Positions 43,074 to 51,605 of a stretch of DNA of 64,000 bases are shown piece after piece. The notes under the pieces were generated by a model. The model was not told the origin of the DNA, made no database searches, and saw only the letters and a list, made by a program, of their open reading frames with translations. Made by a program: the position numbers and the translations under genes. This DNA comes from Oleidesulfovibrio sp047973035. GTDB taxonomy: Bacteria; Desulfobacterota; Desulfovibrionia; Desulfovibrionales; Desulfovibrionaceae. Every line of letters starts with the position of its first letter. The first letter of the stretch is position 1. The stretch lies in the NCBI RefSeq assembly GCF_047973035.1, contig NZ_JBKEBF010000006.1, positions 24,610-88,609 on the forward strand, given 5' to 3'.

Positions 43074-44272
43074 GATGCGTCTCCGAAATCGCGGTATAAA
43101 GGAATGATGCGGATTGCCTGCGGCAGTCTTTGTGTAAGCATCTGCAGAATTTCATTTTCAAACGCCTTGCTGGAAATCAGAACCGCATCCAGCTGCATGG
43201 TGGAAATATCATCAAGAGAATTGATTGTGCCGTTTTCAAATTTCCGACCTCTTTTGGCAGGGTCAGAGTCGAAGAAAACTGATGTGTTTTGTAGCTCGGG
43301 AACGCCTTCCAGAAGCTGCCTTGTATGTGCGCCGGCGCCGTAGATGCCCAGCTTCAAATCCTCAGCAAAAATACCGGCGCTGTCCAGACGCTGCCGGATA
43401 GTTTCTATGTATTGCTGCCGCTTGGGAATGTAGCTGAGTACGTCATGGACCAACTGCTGTGCAAGAACCGGCGCGGGTTCCATCCCGTACCAGTTGAACT
43501 CTGTGTTTTCTTTGCGGAAAATACAGCAGATATCTTTGTAATCAGGCGGAGTAAGCGGGCCTGTTTTGATGACGGTAAAACCTGCGGCGCGGACAACGGA
43601 CTCCAGTGTTTCTGTGCAGAAGTTCAGAATATGTTCTACGCAGAAATAGTCACTGATGCCGCGTTCAGGGCTGGCAAGGTCTGCTACGCTGAGCATGCCG
43701 AGGCCGCCCGGAGCAAGGCAGTTATGCATGGAAGAAAGCACAGTGCGGATATCATACATATGTTCAATGACGCCGAACGCACACAGCAGGTTAATGCTCT
43801 CAGGTGCAATGTCTGGCGATTCCAGCGGGCGCTCAAAAACATGCAGATTCAGCTCCGACCGTGCGAATGATGCGCGTTCTGCATTCAGTTCAATACCCGT
43901 TCGGTTCCAGTTCTGCTCATCAAAAGAAGCCAGAAAATCGCCGAAACCGCACCCTACATCAAGGACGGAACGCTTGGACGTGGTTTGCGGTATCAGCGTA
44001 AGAACATCTTTCAGAAAGGCATGTCGGGCTGTGATCAGGCTTTCATGCCGTGTTCCCGGACCATGAAGATGAAACGTGCTGTTTGTCCGGTAATATTTTT
44101 CCAGTTCTGCAGTGCTCAGAGGGGTTGTCTGGAAAACGAGAGCGCAATTTTCACAGCAGACAACGGAAACGTGACGCTCCCAGGGAATAGTATAAAGCGG
44201 TGTGAAGGCGCTTTTTCCGCAGCCCGGGCATGTCTCAAGGCTGATGACTGCGGCATCGTTCCGGTGTTCCAT
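43070..44272 (-). CDS. Zinc-containing sugar C-methyltransferase-like protein
   Basis: About 400 residues. The N-terminus has CPGCGK and CCENCALVF, two zinc-binding pairs. A class I SAM domain follows (SVLDVGCGFGDFLASF, LNLLCAFGVIEHMYD-like region, LAPGGLGMLSV). A C-terminal Rossmann-like part has LKLGIYGAGAHTRQLLEGVP. This three-part layout is that of C-methyltransferases that act on nucleotide-linked deoxysugars. The start is set at 44272, five bases after the stop of the preceding gene, with GGGGG upstream. It is coupled by ATGA to the pyruvyl transferase gene. Confidence 0.85.
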   Translation of the reverse strand: MEHRNDAAVISLETCPGCGKSAFTPLYTIPWERHVSVVCCENCALVFQTTPLSTAELEKYYRTNSTFHLHGPGTRHESLITARHAFLKDVLTLIPQTTSKRSVLDVGCGFGDFLASFDEQNWNRTGIELNAERASFARSELNLHVFERPLESPDIAPESINLLCAFGVIEHMYDIRTVLSSMHNCLAPGGLGMLSVADLASPERGISDYFCVEHILNFCTETLESVVRAAGFTVIKTGPLTPPDYKDICCIFRKENTEFNWYGMEPAPVLAQQLVHDVLSYIPKRQQYIETIRQRLDSAGIFAEDLKLGIYGAGAHTRQLLEGVPELQNTSVFFDSDPAKRGRKFENGTINSLDDISTMQLDAVLISSKAFENEILQMLTQRLPQAIRIIPLYRDFGDAS

Positions 44273-44276
44273 CCCG

Positions 44277-45215
44277 CTACCCCCTGTGTTCCGGCGTTTC
44301 AGGCGCAGTCGCATAGATGACAGCATGGCGTCCGATACGATGTTTAGCCAATGCCCTGTACACGTCGATAAGAGCGGCTTCCAGACCGAATTCGCTGAAC
44401 GTTTCTTCCATTTTGATGCGCCATCTGTGGCAGTTGCGGCCCAGCGTGTCGTTATTGATGTAGTTCTGGCCCATCAGCAGCAGAAAATCGATGGGGAAGC
44501 TTGCTTCCTGAACCTGCACTGTAAAGCCGTGTCGCTCCAGAAGGCCCTGCAGTGAGTCGAATGAAAAGTAGTTGATGTGGTCAGGGGGGCTTACCCACCA
44601 CGGCTCAAAGTTTTTTTCACTGCGCAACACTTTCTGGATAGGGTTGAAGTCGTTGGGCACAACAACGCAGAACACACCGCCGGGACGTAAGACTTTTTTA
44701 ATCCCTGAAATAAGCGAGTGCGGGTCGGCGATATGTTCCAGAACATCACTCATGTGGACAGCGTCAAATGTTCCCGCCTCTACAGGTGTATGCTCCGTAA
44801 AAAAATCGTTTTGTACTGTAAGTCCCAGCGTCTGTGTGGAATATTCCCACGCCTGACGCGACGGCTCGTACCCTGTGCCGTCCCAGTCTTTATTCCGGGC
44901 TGTCAGCAAAAATATGCCGGGGCCAGATCCTATATCCAGAATCCGCTTTGTGTTTTGCGGCAGTAAGGATGCCATAGTATCAAGCCGGAGACCGTGAACA
45001 AGCTGCCACCATGCCTGATCCTGCGTATGCCTTTCAATATAGTCCGGCAGCATGGTGGAATAATACGCCTCGCGGTACATATGTTCGACAGTGCCGGAAT
45101 CCGGAATCGGCAGGAGATGCGCAAAGCCGCACGCCTCACAGTCTATGACCTGATATTCCCCTTTTTCTTCCAGTACGGGGCCGATGTGTTCAACCTGCTT
45201 TGTACGCATATTCAT
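44277..45215 (-). CDS. SAM-dependent methyltransferase
   Basis: About 312 residues with a small N-terminal DCEACGFAHLLP element (half of a zinc site) and a class I methyltransferase domain. RILDIGSGPGIFLLTA is motif I, FDAVHMSDVLEHIADP motif II/III and VLRPGGVFCVVVPND the later strand. The C-terminal part (SFDSLQGLLERHGF) is typical of Methyltransf_23-type enzymes. The ATG overlaps the stop of pseG as TAATG, so it is translationally coupled. It likely methylates the nonulosonate or another sugar of the glycan. Confidence 0.86.
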   Translation of the reverse strand: MNMRTKQVEHIGPVLEEKGEYQVIDCEACGFAHLLPIPDSGTVEHMYREAYYSTMLPDYIERHTQDQAWWQLVHGLRLDTMASLLPQNTKRILDIGSGPGIFLLTARNKDWDGTGYEPSRQAWEYSTQTLGLTVQNDFFTEHTPVEAGTFDAVHMSDVLEHIADPHSLISGIKKVLRPGGVFCVVVPNDFNPIQKVLRSEKNFEPWWVSPPDHINYFSFDSLQGLLERHGFTVQVQEASFPIDFLLLMGQNYINNDTLGRNCHRWRIKMEETFSEFGLEAALIDVYRALAKHRIGRHAVIYATAPETPEHRG

Positions 45216-46264
45216 TAAATTTTTATTTCCATGCGCCGGATCATGTCGGCGGCGATTCGTTGTGCCCCAAGGCCGTCCACAAGTTGGGCTGCTGTCTGCC
45301 CCATGTTTTCCAGTTGCTCCGGCTTGTGCAGCAATGCCGCAACGGAGCTGACTGCAGCTTCGTCGCAAATCTCGTGGTGAACACCAAGGTTTATAGCTAT
45401 TCCGTTGTGTTCAAACACGTCTGCCATGGCTGAATGCTGTCTGGTGAGACAGATGTATGCGGCCGGAACTCCGCAACAGGCCAGCTCGTAGGCGCTGACA
45501 CCGAATGAAGCGACAGCAAAATCGCAGGAAGCCATTATGGCACCCATGTCCGGCGGTGACGTGATTACCTCGATAGGCATGTCCGCAGTCTTCAAGAATT
45601 CAACTATTTCTTTTTGCATGCTTAGTGCAAAATATGGACCGGCAATGACAGAAGCTCTCCAGTCAAGATTTCGCAGGTGTTCGCTTTTCAGCCATTGCAG
45701 CGCACGCAGGGTGAAGCCTTGCGGGTCCGAGCCCCCCATGGTGAGGAGGATTCGGACAGGGCCGCTTGTAACTATTCGCGGACGCGGGGAAAATGTTTCC
45801 CCCAGTGCTACCCATTCAAATCCGCTATGTACTGTTGCGGGGCAATCTGTCCAGTCCAGCGTGTCCAGCACCGGAGCAGGGGGATAGTATGCTGCATGGG
45901 CGTAGCGGCGTAGTGGTCCGGCATCATCAAGGATGACTGTCAATTTTCCGTTAGCCACGCGTTGCGCCGCAAGAGAAACAGGAAAGCCTTCCGGAGCATC
46001 AAGTAGCAGAATATCCGGAGCAACCTCGTGCAGTGTTATTGAAAGCCATTGTTCAAGCTGCATGTCATCCGGCAGCACAAGCGGAACGTACCCGTGTTGC
46101 CGGACTCGCTCCTGTGCATGGTCCGACCCCAGTGCAAACAGAATGTCACAAAGGCGCATGGCGCGGATTTCCCGGGCCACGGCAAGGCACCGGCTAAGAT
46201 GTCCATAGCCGGTTTGTGGAGACGCATCACAGCGGAATAGTATAGTCGGTAAATGTGAACGCAT
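45215..46264 (-). CDS. pseG: PseG-like UDP-sugar hydrolase
   Basis: A 349-residue GT-B-like protein of the PseG family. FRCDASPQTGYGHLSRCLAVA is the N-terminal signature and LLTMGGSDPQGFTLRALQWL the nucleotide-binding part. PseG removes UDP from the 2,4-diacetamido-trideoxy-altropyranose intermediate to free the sugar that PseI condenses with phosphoenolpyruvate. Its presence with PseB, a NeuB-type synthase and a CMP-sugar-type transferase marks a nonulosonate route. Length is near the usual 280-360. The ribosome site is weak; upstream DNA is AT-rich with possible promoter elements. Confidence 0.8.
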   Translation of the reverse strand: MRSHLPTILFRCDASPQTGYGHLSRCLAVAREIRAMRLCDILFALGSDHAQERVRQHGYVPLVLPDDMQLEQWLSITLHEVAPDILLLDAPEGFPVSLAAQRVANGKLTVILDDAGPLRRYAHAAYYPPAPVLDTLDWTDCPATVHSGFEWVALGETFSPRPRIVTSGPVRILLTMGGSDPQGFTLRALQWLKSEHLRNLDWRASVIAGPYFALSMQKEIVEFLKTADMPIEVITSPPDMGAIMASCDFAVASFGVSAYELACCGVPAAYICLTRQHSAMADVFEHNGIAINLGVHHEICDEAAVSSVAALLHKPEQLENMGQTAAQLVDGLGAQRIAADMIRRMEIKI

Positions 46265-46632
46265 GAATACAACCAGACTACTGTTTTTTATACTGTTACA
46301 GGAAGGATGTTATAATTATTATTTATTTTTGTGTAGGGCGCAGGACGGCATTTTTGCAAAAAGACTTTCATATGTTGAGTTGCTTTTGACTTGCACCGTC
46401 ACATTTGTCTCGCGTGAGGATTCCAGCCCGTCGCTGAAAAAGAAAAGGGCACGGTATACTGGGGAATTCCAGTCTGTTGCATCAAACGGAGCAGGGGGAT
46501 GCTGTGTCAATGAGTCAGGTATGACGTTACACAACTGCCGAGGCTGCATTGTTGCAGTGGGAGAGGAGGGCCCTAACGAGTGGCAAAAGCAGGAGCCGAG
46601 ATTTCCGGAAGTCTTTATCCGTAACTCCGCAA
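46265..46632. other. Intergenic stretch inside the glycan cluster
   Basis: About 370 bases between pseG and the cytidylyltransferase gene. The AT-rich part next to pseG (46,300-46,330) has TATAAT-like sequence and may hold an internal promoter. No gene is convincing. Confidence 0.45.
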
Positions 46633-47787
46633 CTAATTTTTTGTCTGATTGCTGTGTTTATGGCTGAAAATATGTTCAGACAGCGCTTTTGCCAGTTGCT
46701 CGATACCTGCGTCCGTAAAAGCAGCCGTAGGGGCCGCGGCGTTGCCGCTATTGCTATAAGTCAGGCGGATGGTCCCGTCCTGCAACGATATTCTGGCAGA
46801 GGGAATATTGTACTGTTTTTTTTCCGATATTTGATCTGTTGCAATCGTACCGGCGTCAAGGAGCAAATCCGGCATAAATTCCAGCGGGTCTGCTATATGA
46901 GCAAATGGTTCCAGTGCCGGTTCTGTCGGGTGTGCAGACTCTGAAGCAATGCGTATCCCGAACCCGAATGTATCCCGAAGGCGACCCAGCACAGCTGCCA
47001 GTAGAGGTACGTGTGCTGAATCAAGGCAACGGGCCACAATGCGTACGGTCGGGGTGCCGGCTTTTTTTTGTTTTACATGGCTGTTGATGGATAAGAGCTC
47101 TGGATTGGCCCGCAAAAGGTCCGCAACATCCCGAATATCTGCCTGAGCAGGGGCAGCATGTAACAAACGGTGTATCTCTTCCAGAAAGGCCAAGTCAGCA
47201 GGCGTGTCTATGCTGATGCGGACTCCTGCCAGTTGCTCACGTTCCGGCAGTTCAAGATAGGCCACAGTACCTATGTCTGCTTTGCCTTTCAGGCCGGAAA
47301 CCACATGCTCTTTCACAACCGGATTGTCTTTGTGCGAGAGCGCCAGCCTGCGCAGCAGTGAAGTGCGGAACGGGTCTATGCCTTCATGGATGCAGGGAGT
47401 GCCGGTGCGGACGGTTGCATAGTCAGCTCCGGTTTTTTGCAACAGGTCGATCAGACGGGTAATGACATCCGGATCAACAAGGGGGCAGTCTCCAGTTACG
47501 CGTACTATGATGTCGGGAGAATAGGCATCAAGTACAAGAAGGTGTCTTGCAAACAGGTTGTCTTCCGGCCCCCGTATGACATCAAACCCGAACGAGGGCG
47601 CAACTTTCGCCAGAACATCGTCACGGGGATGCGTAGAGGTGGCAAGAATGATTTTGTCCAAAGCCTTGCAGGAACCGAGACGAATGCCGATGTGTTGTAA
47701 CACGGGCATTCCCGCCAGCAGCGAAAGGACTTTGCCCGGAAAACGGGTTGAGCCCATGCGGGCTTCCACAACAGCTACGCAACGCAT
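46633..47787 (-). CDS. SpsF-like cytidylyltransferase with extra C-terminal domain
   Basis: A 384-residue protein. The first 240 residues are an acylneuraminate/SpsF-type cytidylyltransferase: VAVVEARMGSTRFPGKVL is the nucleotide-binding motif, VRVTGDCPLVDP the metal site, and GTPCIHEGIDPFRTS an SpsF-type signature. It would activate the nonulosonate as a CMP-sugar, the role of PseF. The last 140 residues (TVRIVARCLDSAHVPLLAAVL onward) are an extra domain I do not recognise; it has an RxVA-rich alpha/beta look. A gap of 11 bases follows the stop of the upstream NeuB-like gene. Confidence 0.8.
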   Translation of the reverse strand: MRCVAVVEARMGSTRFPGKVLSLLAGMPVLQHIGIRLGSCKALDKIILATSTHPRDDVLAKVAPSFGFDVIRGPEDNLFARHLLVLDAYSPDIIVRVTGDCPLVDPDVITRLIDLLQKTGADYATVRTGTPCIHEGIDPFRTSLLRRLALSHKDNPVVKEHVVSGLKGKADIGTVAYLELPEREQLAGVRISIDTPADLAFLEEIHRLLHAAPAQADIRDVADLLRANPELLSINSHVKQKKAGTPTVRIVARCLDSAHVPLLAAVLGRLRDTFGFGIRIASESAHPTEPALEPFAHIADPLEFMPDLLLDAGTIATDQISEKKQYNIPSARISLQDGTIRLTYSNSGNAAAPTAAFTDAGIEQLAKALSEHIFSHKHSNQTKN

Positions 47788-47798
47788 GTCTTACAGCC

Positions 47799-48656
47799 TT
47801 ATCCGGAAAAGTGTTCTCTGATTTCTTTGAAAGGACGCAGCCCGTCCTCCGGGTCGGCGCGCCACATGCGCTCGTTCTGTTCTCCGGCGGTGTATGTCTT
47901 TTCGCCGTTGCCGTCTGCAGATTCTCCCACCCGCACATCATCTATGACTTTTTTGATCTGGTCAGGCAGCCAGCAGTGTCCGCCCTGATACTCGTATCCT
48001 TCACCTTCGATATCCAGATGAAATTCAATCATGGATGCGGAGTATGCATGCACCGCCCTGTATATCACGGCTGACGAAACCGAATGATCGGACCATCCCG
48101 TTTTGCACTGGCAGGTTTCTCGCAGGGTCCGGATGCAGGCAAGATTGGATTGCTCCGGTGCAGAAGGGTAGTTGGAAACACAATGCAGCAGCGTCAGGTC
48201 TTCGCACCCCGCATTACGCAGCGAGTGCGTAGCCTGTCTGACCTCATCAATGTCTGCCATGCCGGTGGAAAGAACAACAGGTTTACCTTTGGCGGCACAC
48301 GCTTCAAGCAGGGCAGGCCATGTGAGTTCGTATGAAGCTATTTTATAAAAGTCTACATACGGGGCCATTTCTTCCACAGCCTGCAGGTCAAAAGGCGTGC
48401 AACTGAATGACAGCCCCTTTTTACGGCAGTGCTCTGCTATGGAAGGCAGAAAGCTGACTGGCAGTTCCCACTTTTCGCGGGCCCTGTGCATGGCGGATTT
48501 TTTCAGAATTTCCGGAGCAAAAAGATTTTTTATGCGGAACAGCTGAAATTTCACGCCGTCGCAACCTATGTCGCCTGCAACGTCAACAAAGCGGAGGCAT
48601 CTTGCCAGATCCACGTTGTGATTGCTTGAAATTTCGGCAATGAACTGAACGCCCAT
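47799..48656 (-). CDS. NeuB/PseI-like nonulosonate synthase, short form
   Basis: About 285 residues of the NeuB TIM-barrel synthase. FIAEISSNHNVDLARCLRFVD begins the barrel, GVKFQLFRIKNLF and FDLQAVEEM...YKIASYEL follow, and TGMADIDEV and LHCVSNYP are conserved loops. It condenses phosphoenolpyruvate with a six-carbon amino sugar. Typical NeuB/PseI proteins have about 340 residues with a C-terminal SAF (antifreeze-like) domain. That domain is missing here and a short NERMWRADPEDGLRP tail takes its place. The start at 48656 has GGGAGA upstream. Confidence 0.82.
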   Translation of the reverse strand: MGVQFIAEISSNHNVDLARCLRFVDVAGDIGCDGVKFQLFRIKNLFAPEILKKSAMHRAREKWELPVSFLPSIAEHCRKKGLSFSCTPFDLQAVEEMAPYVDFYKIASYELTWPALLEACAAKGKPVVLSTGMADIDEVRQATHSLRNAGCEDLTLLHCVSNYPSAPEQSNLACIRTLRETCQCKTGWSDHSVSSAVIYRAVHAYSASMIEFHLDIEGEGYEYQGGHCWLPDQIKKVIDDVRVGESADGNGEKTYTAGEQNERMWRADPEDGLRPFKEIREHFSG

Positions 48657-48938
48657 GAATGGTTCTCCCGTCGGCACTGTTTGCCAGTCTTGTTTATGCC
48701 CGCTTCGGGCAATACATTTCTGCACGCGGTACCGTTTATCTACCTGTCGTCCTGACAATTACCGATGCAGCGGTAACGAGTTGTCTGCCGCCGATACGCA
48801 TCGGCGCTGGTGGCGGGCATGCCGGCTACTCCTGCCTTTGCTGGCTGCTGTGCCCGTCCTTCGCGTCGGAATCTGCATACTCTGCCCGTTGCAGCGCGGG
48901 GCATGTACGTGTCTGCCAGCGACTGATGCGTTTACTTG

Positions 48939-49940
48939 CTACTTCGGGCCGTTATAGCAGGGGTCCAGTTCGATAAGCATACGGGTAAGCTCTTCTTCAT
49001 CCAGCTTCCACGGGTTTGATTCTGAATTGTATTCAAAACCTTCCGGCACAGGAGTTCCCCAGTCTGTTTTGCCGGGAGTGGAAAAGCTGAACAGCGGCTT
49101 GATGATAAACCTGTCTTTCTGCTCCTGTGTGTGGCGGGCTTCATCTACGGAAAGCATAGTCTCATGCAGCTTTTCGCCGGGGCGGATTCCGGTGAACTTG
49201 ACCTCACAATCAGGGCAGATGGCTTTTGCCAGATCCGTAATGTGCATGGTGGGCAGCTTCGGAACAAAAATTTCACCTGCAACGCTCATCTCAAGGCTGG
49301 AAAGGACAAAATCTACGCCTTGGCGCAGGGTTATCCAGAATCGGGTCATTCTGGAATCGGTGATGGTGATCAGCCCTTTTTCGCGCTGCTTTAAAAACAA
49401 GGGGACAACGCTGCCGCGGCTGCCCACTACGTTGCCGTACCGTACTGCGCAAAAACGCGTACCTGACTCGCCGGAATAGGCGTTGCCTGCTACGAACATC
49501 TTTTCTGCGCACAGCTTGGTTGCACCATACAGGTTGGCAGGGCTGACGGCTTTGTCGGTGCTCAGCATCACAGCTTTTTTTACACCGCAGTCCAGAGCGG
49601 TGGAGACAACATTTTCAGTTCCGATGATATTGGTGCGGATAGCCTCAAACGGATTGTATTCTGCCGTGGGCACAATTTTCAGAGCTGCTGCATGAATCAG
49701 AATATCCACACCGCGCATGGCACGGTAAAGACGCTCTTTGTCGCGTACGTCACCCACAAAAAAGCGCAACGCCGGAAACTGCTCTTTAGGGAAAGCCTGC
49801 TGCATATCCCACTGCTTCATTTCGTCCCGGCTGAATACTATGACTTTTTTAGGAGCCCAGCGTTCAAACAACATCCGGATGCATTGTTGTCCGAAAGAGC
49901 CGGTTCCGCCGGTAATGAGGATGGTTTTGTCTGTAAACAC
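48939..49940 (-). CDS. pseB: PseB-like UDP-GlcNAc 4,6-dehydratase (5-inverting)
   Basis: A 333-residue extended SDR. TILITGGTGSFGQQCIRML is the NAD(P) loop, and IHAAALKIVPTAEYNPFEAIRTNIIGTENV is the PseB signature. STDKAVSPANLYGATKLCAEK holds the catalytic Thr/Asp/Lys and YxxxK, and VRYGNVVGSRGSVVPLF follows. It converts UDP-GlcNAc to the 4-keto-6-deoxy-L-altrose-type intermediate, the first step of pseudaminic acid synthesis. It starts with GTG, AAAGGAG upstream. Its usual partner PseC is not found in the window. Confidence 0.93.
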   Translation of the reverse strand: MFTDKTILITGGTGSFGQQCIRMLFERWAPKKVIVFSRDEMKQWDMQQAFPKEQFPALRFFVGDVRDKERLYRAMRGVDILIHAAALKIVPTAEYNPFEAIRTNIIGTENVVSTALDCGVKKAVMLSTDKAVSPANLYGATKLCAEKMFVAGNAYSGESGTRFCAVRYGNVVGSRGSVVPLFLKQREKGLITITDSRMTRFWITLRQGVDFVLSSLEMSVAGEIFVPKLPTMHITDLAKAICPDCEVKFTGIRPGEKLHETMLSVDEARHTQEQKDRFIIKPLFSFSTPGKTDWGTPVPEGFEYNSESNPWKLDEEELTRMLIELDPCYNGPK

Positions 49941-50231
49941 GTAGTTACTCCTTTAACGAGCGCTCTTGACCGGATTTGGCAGCCTTGATGCGGGCAAAAC
50001 GCCTTATCGGCACTGATAAATTTTCCGGTTGATTGTGGTTGGCAGGTTGCAATCTGGCAACTTAACGCCATGAAATCCGTCCGCATCAACATTAGCAGCG
50101 GCGATTGCTGTTTCAGCCTGTGGCTACGCTGCTTTTGGTGCCATACTTTCCGGTAACATCCTGTGATAATTTTCAAGCTGTTTTTTTGTCAACGCCACGC
50201 TTTGCATTGGAATCATGCCACGTTAGCCTGC

Positions 50232-51158
50232 TTACTGTTTTGCGGCATTCATCGCAGCTTTAAACCACTGCGCGTAGTCTGCTATGCCCTGCCCGATAGA
50301 AATTTTCGGAGTAAAGCCCATGCCTGAGATTGCAGAAACATCTGCCTGCCAGTGAGCTGGGTCACCCGAGCGGACTTTGCCGTCAAATACCGCTTCGGGC
50401 GTATAGCCGAATGACGCACGCAGAGTATCTGCTATCTGGCGCACACTGGTCTGCGTGCCCGATGCCACATTCAGTATGGTGTGCCGGTTATGTACTTTTT
50501 CGTGGATAAGGAGTTCAACCAGACGCGCGACATCCCGCACATGAATAAAATCCCGTGTTTCTTTCCCTGTGCCGGATAATGAAAGGGCGTTGCTCTGGAT
50601 TTTTCGGGCAACGTCCCAGAGCAACTGTTTGCGCAAGCCGTCTCCGTAACAGGAAAAGATACGCAATGAGTAGCTGGAGATGCCATAAATATCGGCGTAT
50701 TCCTGCGCAATCTGTTCGCACATCAATTTGTGCCAGCCATAAGGTGAAATGGGGGCAGCAGGTGTGCTTTCCTGAATCGGCAACGTTGCGGGATTACCGT
50801 ATACTGCCGCGCTGGACATAAGCATGATGCGGGTGTTCAGCCTGCATTTGCGCACCGCATCGAAAATTTGAAAGACAACCGGCGGACCGGACTGAAAATC
50901 AACACCGGGGCGGGTCATGGAAAGGCCCACTGATGCCACTCCAGCACAATGAATGATTTCGTCGGGAACAAGTTCGGCGATAAGCTCTTCCAGATCCTGA
51001 TGAGGCAGGATCATGCGCTCAATACGGTTTTTCTGATCAGCAGAAGGGTAAGATGTCGCAGAAAGGCCCACTACAGTATGCTTGTCTGCAAGCTGGCGGA
51101 GCACATGGGAGCCGATAAAGCCCGTTGCGCCAGTTATCAGAATTGTTTGACGTTTCAT
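50232..51158 (-). CDS. NAD-dependent epimerase/dehydratase (sugar-nucleotide)
   Basis: A 308-residue extended SDR. ILITGATGFIGSHVLRQLA is the NAD loop, VYGNP a family loop, and PYGWHKLMCEQIA holds the YxxxK catalytic pair; FIHVRDVARLVELLI lies in the C-terminal half. Overall it resembles GDP-4-keto-6-deoxymannose reductases and UDP-sugar epimerases; the exact substrate cannot be chosen. GGAG precedes the ATG. It is the first gene of the glycan cluster, with 291 bases to pseB. Confidence 0.85.
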   Translation of the reverse strand: MKRQTILITGATGFIGSHVLRQLADKHTVVGLSATSYPSADQKNRIERMILPHQDLEELIAELVPDEIIHCAGVASVGLSMTRPGVDFQSGPPVVFQIFDAVRKCRLNTRIMLMSSAAVYGNPATLPIQESTPAAPISPYGWHKLMCEQIAQEYADIYGISSYSLRIFSCYGDGLRKQLLWDVARKIQSNALSLSGTGKETRDFIHVRDVARLVELLIHEKVHNRHTILNVASGTQTSVRQIADTLRASFGYTPEAVFDGKVRSGDPAHWQADVSAISGMGFTPKISIGQGIADYAQWFKAAMNAAKQ

Positions 51159-51523
51159 TTTGGGCTCCGTGGAACAGGTAGCATATTTTTGCGACGTACG
51201 TTCATACTGTATTTCATACCAATTGGCGGCTGATACCCTGCTGTAATAGCGGCGGCATCCTCTGTCCGTGCGGGATGCAAACCTGCTGAATCGTCAGGGT
51301 GCCGTTCAGCTTTTGTTTACAGCGCGCTATGCCCGCACTTAACAGATTGCGTTTACTTTTGTTGATTGAAAAAAGAAAGCAAGAAGCGAACCATAGGAAC
51401 GTTTCCTGCTTATTGTGTTGTTTTTATGCGTTTTTATTTTTGAGATTATTTCAGTTGTCAAAAGAACGACTGGCTGCCGGTGAGGTTCTTGTTGTCTTAC
51501 CTCCATGCTTTTTTTGTTTTTGT
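51159..51523. promoter_or_regulatory. Upstream region of the glycan cluster
   Basis: About 365 bases with no convincing gene, between the first glycan gene and the terminator of the serine dehydratase gene. It must contain the main promoter of the cluster, but no clear -35/-10 pair stood out. Confidence 0.45.
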
Positions 51524-51552
51524 ACAAAAAAAGCCCGCAACAGTGCGGGCTT
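51524..51552 (-). terminator. Terminator of the serine dehydratase gene
   Basis: Perfect stem AAGCCCGCA / TGCGGGCTT with a T-run on the minus strand. Confidence 0.85.
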
Positions 51553-51605
51553 TCTGATGTCTGCTTTGGTTACCATCTGGCTGGCAGACTGGTTGTATGC
51601 GTCAG

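Noticed and set aside
46263..46667. Plus-strand open frame between pseG and the cytidylyltransferase gene
   Set aside because: Composition is unlike a protein (many Cys and Arg, no domain), there is no ribosome site, and it runs into the next gene antisense.
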